Assembly: GCF_018691265.1 (NCBI RefSeq)
Contig: NW_024881330.1
Location: 18,186,886-18,250,885 of the forward strand
Reading direction: 5' to 3'
DNA from: Tyto alba
Taxonomy: Eukaryota > Chordata > Aves > Strigiformes > Tytonidae
Length of the DNA stretch: 64,000 nucleotides
Positions 58,985 to 64,000 of the stretch are shown here, one piece after another; position 1 is the stretch's first letter, and every line of letters starts with the position of its first letter. Both the position numbers and the translations under genes were made by a program. Below the pieces are notes generated by a model. The model saw nothing but the letters and a program-made list of their open reading frames with translations. It was not told the DNA's origin and searched no databases.

Positions 58985-61924
58985 TTCAAACCGAATCAAT
59001 TCAAATAGCAGATGATTGTTCTCAACATACGGAGTAGAGTTCAGTAATGGAAATAGCTGCAATACTCAGATAATTCTTTAGGAACAAGTGGAGTTAAGTG
59101 TTTAGTAACCTTATGGTGTCTGATCAAGTACAAAGACTCTTGGTACCAACTGTTAATGCATTAAAAAATATTTAATGTATGTATTAATTGAACAACAGTT
59201 AATTATATTTATGCATTTAATGAGGGCTAGCTTTGATATGATTTGAACTTTAGTCAATTCTTCTAGCAAGTCTTTGTGTGCTGAAAGTGGTTTGTTGATG
59301 TAATATATAGCTGCAACTGACAACAGCAAACTCTTCAGATTCAACTCAAAGACACATTATTACAGCAAAACCCGTCAGCAATCTGCTGCTTCCGTACATC
59401 AGTTATACCTTTAGGTTTCCTGTTGTTTTGCTGAGGTGAAAGTTATTCCCCATATCCAGATGATACAGAAGATTTATGATATGATCTCTCGTATCAAGAG
59501 GTTGAGAACACCATCAGTCAGTATCCCTCATGTTCTTTCATGGAGGATATTTACAAGACGCAAGGTCTTTGCCATTCCCCCTACTACTGTGCAGTACAGC
59601 TTCACGACAAAGTGGTTCTAACTCTTAAGCATGGGCTAGTGGTTTTTAGAACTTCATTGGATAGAGGATAAGCACTGTTTTACAACTATTATAATCGCCA
59701 TACATAATTTACCAACTAGTGTGCCAGGTGATATCAGATACAATGTCTCACCTTCTACTTCACATTCTCTATCTTTTATAATGTAACTAACTAAACCATA
59801 TTAATCAGTTCTTTCACACATCTGAGTGCTGGATTGCCACAGATGATCATTTAACACAGAAAAAAAAGAAAAAAGAGTTTTAGTTTTTTTATTATTATTT
59901 CTTTTTTTAATAGCAGTGCAAGTTAAAAAAAAATACTTGCAATTTCTTTAAAAACAATGTATCTCATTTTAATCTATTTGTATTCTGTCTCCTAAATGAA
60001 GATTACCAGTCAAATCACAGTAGTATTTACTAGTGTCATCCAATGGGAAATGAGAAATCTAAATCAAAATTTATGCGTTCTTTAATGATACTTCTACAAC
60101 TAATGTTTCAGTTGTCATTATAATTATGGTGTTGATTTGTAATACTGATGAAGCTGACATATAATGACATTTTTGTGGTAGACCTGTTTTTTGGGCACTT
60201 TGGGTGTTCCATATATGTAATTTTTTTCCTGTGAAGTTGTCAGATTTGAAAATAACTTGTCTTGATCAGTTCACATTTTTCCCCTTAACTAAGAGATAAA
60301 TTTATGTGCAAGTTTCCACATATGTAAAATTCAGCTCATAACTGCTGTAAAAATATCATTGAGTGATTCCTTGGAAGCTCTGTTGTTTATATAAAAGGCT
60401 GTTATCAAGCATATGGCGTGCTGGGATGGAACTTGTTTCTTAAAAATTTGAGGTTAAGAGAAGGATATATTTTTCTTGTGCCACAAGATTGATTCTTTTA
60501 CATGGATAATTTGACTTAAAATTTGTCAAGTCACAAAGGAGATTTTTGAATTCTGAAGGAGTACTTAATGGTAGATATAAACCACCTCAAGTTGTATCTA
60601 TGAAATAGCTGCTATATATTTTGCTGATTGCTAAAAGAGACAGAATTTGCCATATGTGAACAAATAGTGCTATAGCTTTTGTTGGTGTTCAGACTCATAA
60701 GAAACTGCTGCTAACATATTACAAGTCTTTTGCAGGTGGATATTAGTTTTTTATACTCTGCTGATTACTGGTCCTGATGTAACTGTCAGTGAACTTGGTT
60801 CTGGCAAATCCATTATTGTCTGAAATTTCTTTTTATGGTTAACATGTGCTTTTGAAGGAAGAGGTTAGCTTGGCCAGTTATGCAATAAACAGTGTTACTT
60901 GATTATACCTTGGTTATACCATATTTTGGTTTTCCTCCTCTTTGCATGGACAGGTCTGCCTAATGTTTGCTACTGCAATCCAAGCTATAGAGGAATTTGA
61001 AATATACTAAAGATCAACTTGGTCATATATTTTCATTTTAGTGTCATGGAGCCTCAGTTTCTTTCTTTGGTGATATCAGGTGAAATAGTAGAGCTTTGTC
61101 AGATGTTTGGTAAGAAGTAGAAATAGACCTTCTGGTTTAGTTAACTTGTCACTTTTTATCCCTCTTGGATCATGTCTTATTAGACTTTAGAAGATGGAAT
61201 TTGATATCTCTCTTGGGGTCTTCACTGTCTCCTAATCACTGTTCTCTTATTTTCTTCTAAATATGTGCTTGTCTCCAGTTACCAGTAGGTATTGTGATAG
61301 CCATAAGATATACGATGTTATGGTTGCCCAGATGAGGTAATGAGCAAATTAATAATAGTTTTCAGTGATCTCCTCAGTACAGTGTGTGACTTTTTTTTAA
61401 ATTTACGTGTCATATGCAATTTCTTTTTATGGCAATTCAAGCACATTGTAACACTGATACCTTCACCTCTGTTCTGCAAGTTGTAATAGAGTTAGTTCTT
61501 TACCTGTTTCTCAGCTGCAATTATTAGCTTTGGTACAGTGCCACGCTGTTGTTATACTGCTTATGAACCAGATCTGTCTTACATCATATCAGTTCACAAA
61601 AGGGACAAGAATAGATTACTGTTTTTAATCAAGTATTTATACTTAAGAGTTAAGTGCCTAAGCCCCTTTTTTTTTTTTTGCATCTGACCTGCATTAGATT
61701 TATGGTGTTAAAATGGGAAAAGGTTGATGTTTAATTTTATTCCCAAAACAGACAGAGCAATATTTAGAGCCAGATCTTCTCTTGGTACTTTCTTTTGGCT
61801 GAATAAATAAATAATTAAAAAAAAATTTGCTTACACATTCATTTGCCAATTTTCAATATCTTCAAAAGGGTATTTTCTTTCTGCTTTGCAGGAGGTAAAA
61901 TGGAATGCTGAACATTAATTTTAG

Positions 61925-62027
61925 TGCTTTGCCAGAGGTCACAGAGTACATCTGATGGAAGAAACTTGAAGTACAATCTAGATTCTTAATGTCTCAGACT
62001 AGTGCTTTACTCATTCAACCGTGCTGT
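61925..62027 (-). mobile_element. Probable old tRNA-derived SINE (MIR/CORE-SINE-like) fragment
   Basis: On the + strand the order tttgccagaggtcacagag, gaaacttgaagtacaatcta, ttaatgtctcagactagtgc, tttactcattcaaccgtgctg follows the reverse complement of the tRNA-related head of MIR-like SINEs: aggtcacacag, then gaaccca, then the agtccagtgctctaaccactagaccatgct part. Divergence is high, as expected for an ancient amniote element. Recognition is by pattern memory only. Confidence 0.5.
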
Positions 62028-62340
62028 TCGCATTTTTTTCCAGCTATTCTCTATTCTCTCTTCTTTGATTATCTTCTGCATTTTGAATGGATAGATGCAG
62101 AATTATGAACCCTTGTTCTTATTTTTAACCTCCTTCATCAAGAGACAAAAACTTTGTCAGATTTAATTCCCTAAAATTTTAAGGGGATTTATTTCTAGTC
62201 TTAAAACACACATTAATGAGTTAAAAAGTCATCTTTATGAATGTAATACTGCTGATGTTACAATGCATAAACCCTTTGAGGTGAGCAGAAGCTTATAGTG
62301 AATAAGATATAAAATAACTAGTGTCTTTCTCTTTATTCAG

Positions 62341-62526
62341 CAATATCTTGTGGAATTCCTAAAGCCCCATTGAATGGTGGGATATTAACTACAGATTACT
62401 TAGTTGGCACCCGTGTTACTTATTTTTGCAATGATGGATATAGACTATCAGCCAAGGAACTTACTACTGCAGTCTGCCAGCCGGATGGTACCTGGAGTAA
62501 TCACAATAAAACACCTCGCTGTGTAG
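62341..62526 (+). CDS. CSMD3: CSMD3 exon: complete sushi 15
   Basis: A whole sushi module in 186 nt, phase 1-1: AISCGIPKAPLNGGILTTDY, then RVTYFCNDGYRLSAKEL, AVCQPDGTWSNHN and KTPRCV. All four cysteines (ISC, YFC, AVC, PRC) and the tryptophan (GTWS) are present, with sequon NKT before the last cysteine. It begins the uninterrupted sushi run that follows the last CUB. Acceptor tttattcag, donor consensus gtaagt. None of its reading frame was long enough to be flagged as a stand-alone open frame; it is identified from its sequence. Confidence 0.97.
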
Positions 62527-63892
62527 GTAAGTAACGTGTAAAAGCTCTTCAGTGAGTAAGAGCCTGGCTGTACATTTTGTTTATTTACCCAGGGCACAAA
62601 TCTTCTCATTACTTAAATGTTCAGCTTCAGGTTATTTTAATCTATTAATAATTGGTGTTATTAAATTATTGTGAAATATATATTTGAAATGTATATATCT
62701 GAGATATATATTGAAACATTCTGTGACAGCTGAAGTAGTACACTAGAGATTATAGAAGATATTCAAACTGATACTTAACTTACAGCTAAATCAAAGTTAA
62801 TGATTGCAGAGGTTTATGCAAAAGCCATATCTTCAGTGAGAGCTGCACAGTTCATATACTGTTAACAAACCCTATTTACTATCCAGAATTTCAAAGTCTC
62901 TGGTGCTCTGGAATACTTGCTTGAAACTGCTGCTTATTATTTGTATTCAGGCCATCATTATAATCTTACACCATCTGAACTTGTGGGAACATCACTGAAT
63001 AGAAAACGCATGTTCAGTCACAAAGAGAAGCAGATACTATCAGTTATAAATGGGGTATCAAAACCCAGGTGATTGTAAGACTGATACAGAAGTGTTAGAG
63101 TGTCTGATGCACATTAAGATTTGAATTATCTCACCCAATAATATTGAAAAGGAAAGAAAACATACCCTAAAATAATTTTCAAGGTTCTTCCCCTTTTTCA
63201 TTTTTTTTTTTTAATTTTTCTTGTTCTTGTAAATTGAATTCCTTCATGCCTTTTCCTCTATCTAAAGAACAAAACTGAATAGAAAGAAAGTAGTATTCAG
63301 CAAAGATATTCCTCTGTGCCTATTGATCATGAAAAAAAATTGTTATGCTTGTTAAACTTTTTCTATTAGATTAGGGTTGTAGAACCTTTTTGTTTAGTTT
63401 TTGGAGGAAGAACACATAGTATTATGGTATGAGATAAAAATGTGTAGCTGCTGAACAACTATCTTGGATATGGATATTATTTTATGTCACCACTGCACGG
63501 CCTCTCCAAATGAGTCTTTAAGGTCTCACAGAATTTACCTGAGTTGAAAAATAATTCCTGTATTGAAATGTAGCTAACATTTTAGTAAAGATTTTGATGT
63601 CTGCTGTAAAGTGTCACAAGAGTTCCATGACTATCAATTTACAAGTAATTCAACCATGGTATGTATTCTATCTACACCAATTACATAGCTCTGCATACAC
63701 AGTCAGTGTTCTGCCTGAGACAGAATGAGAGAACTTGTACCTGCTAACCACAGGCAATTTCAAATACAGCTTTACTCTTCAAATATTATGTTACTGTGTT
63801 TAAAATATATCTCTGAATTAATAATAGTACAGATTTTCCTAATTTGCCTGTACTAAGCCACAAATAACTATATGTTTTTATTATTTTGAAAG
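62527..63892 (+). other. CSMD3: Intron sushi 15/sushi 16 (1366 bp)
   Basis: AT-rich, consensus donor, acceptor ttttgaaag with a weak tract. No repeat, RNA or coding signature. Confidence 0.85.
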
Positions 63893-64000
63893 TTGTTACT
63901 TGTCCAAGCATCAATTCTTTTACACTGGAACATGGAAGATGGAGAATAGTGAATGGTTCACATTATGAATATAAAACGAAAGTAGTTTTCAGCTGTGATC
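63893..64000 (+). CDS. CSMD3: CSMD3 exon, partial: start of sushi 16
   Basis: Encodes VVTCPSINSFTLEHGRWRIV, then NGSHYEYKTKVVFSCD and runs to the end of the window with the frame still open. It has sushi cysteines 1 (VTC) and 2 (FSC) and the sequon NGS. The acceptor is ttttgaaag (A at -3). The rest of the module, with cysteines 3 and 4, lies beyond base 64000. CPSINSF and EHGRWRIVNGSHYEYKTK match recalled CSMD3 and not CSMD1. Confidence 0.95.

Larger units (their letters stand above)
57870..62340 (+). other. CSMD3: Intron sushi 14/sushi 15 (4471 bp)
   Basis: Contains A-rich tracts at 58207-58257 and 58963-58984 and, near its end, a likely old tRNA-derived SINE (about 61925-62027). The stretch 59400-61900 is less AT-rich and has no recognisable family or gene. 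Acceptor tttattcag. Confidence 0.8.

Overview
The window is a stretch of a bird nuclear genome. It is AT-rich (about one third G+C by eye) and spliced. It carries CR1 LINE fragments, including one ending in the avian CR1 octamer repeat (ATTCTATG, read on the minus strand), and a solo endogenous-retrovirus LTR of a type common in birds. There are no bacterial-style genes: the longest open frames are either exons with read-through into introns or frames inside repeats.

Only one gene is supported, and it spans the whole window on the + strand: CSMD3 (CUB and Sushi multiple domains 3), a very large single-pass membrane protein with an extracellular chain of CUB and sushi (CCP) modules. I found 20 internal exons, about 2.78 kb of coding sequence or roughly 4% of the window. 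All join in one reading frame across GT-AG introns. In recalled human numbering they encode the C-terminal two thirds of CUB10, sushi 10, CUB11, sushi 11, CUB12, sushi 12, CUB13, sushi 13, CUB14, sushi 14, sushi 15 and the start of sushi 16. Neither end of the gene is present: the exon for the first third of CUB10 should lie before base 1, and the last exon runs off base 64000. The protein matches CSMD3 rather than CSMD1 in the paralogue-specific stretches I remember (for example [35 protein letters not shown]).

Layout: 1-7005 intron; 7006-8987 end of CUB10 and sushi 10; 11723-16935 CUB11 in three exons; 16936-23859 large intron with a GC-rich dispersed repeat at 17395-17905; 23860-26640 sushi 11 in two exons; 28349-34836 CUB12 in two exons separated by a repeat-rich 6.2-kb intron (old CR1 at 28878-30350; a 2-kb composite repeat at about 31959-34042 with a younger CR1 fragment inside); 38644-38832 sushi 12; 42398-45717 CUB13; 48400-49820 sushi 13; 49821-54421 intron with a sense-oriented solo LTR at about 53142-53656; 54422-55139 CUB14; 57681-57869 sushi 14; 62341-62526 sushi 15; 63893-64000 start of sushi 16.

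The most interesting points are architectural. Several splice acceptors sit directly behind unstable homopolymer or pentanucleotide tracts. One splice donor is unusually weak. A CUB module has lost its calcium-site residues and a sushi module lacks its tryptophan. Intron positions divide the CUB modules into two classes. An LTR with an intact-looking promoter lies just upstream of the CUB14 exon. I did not find a previously undescribed system; this is largely an ordinary conserved vertebrate gene in repeat-bearing introns.
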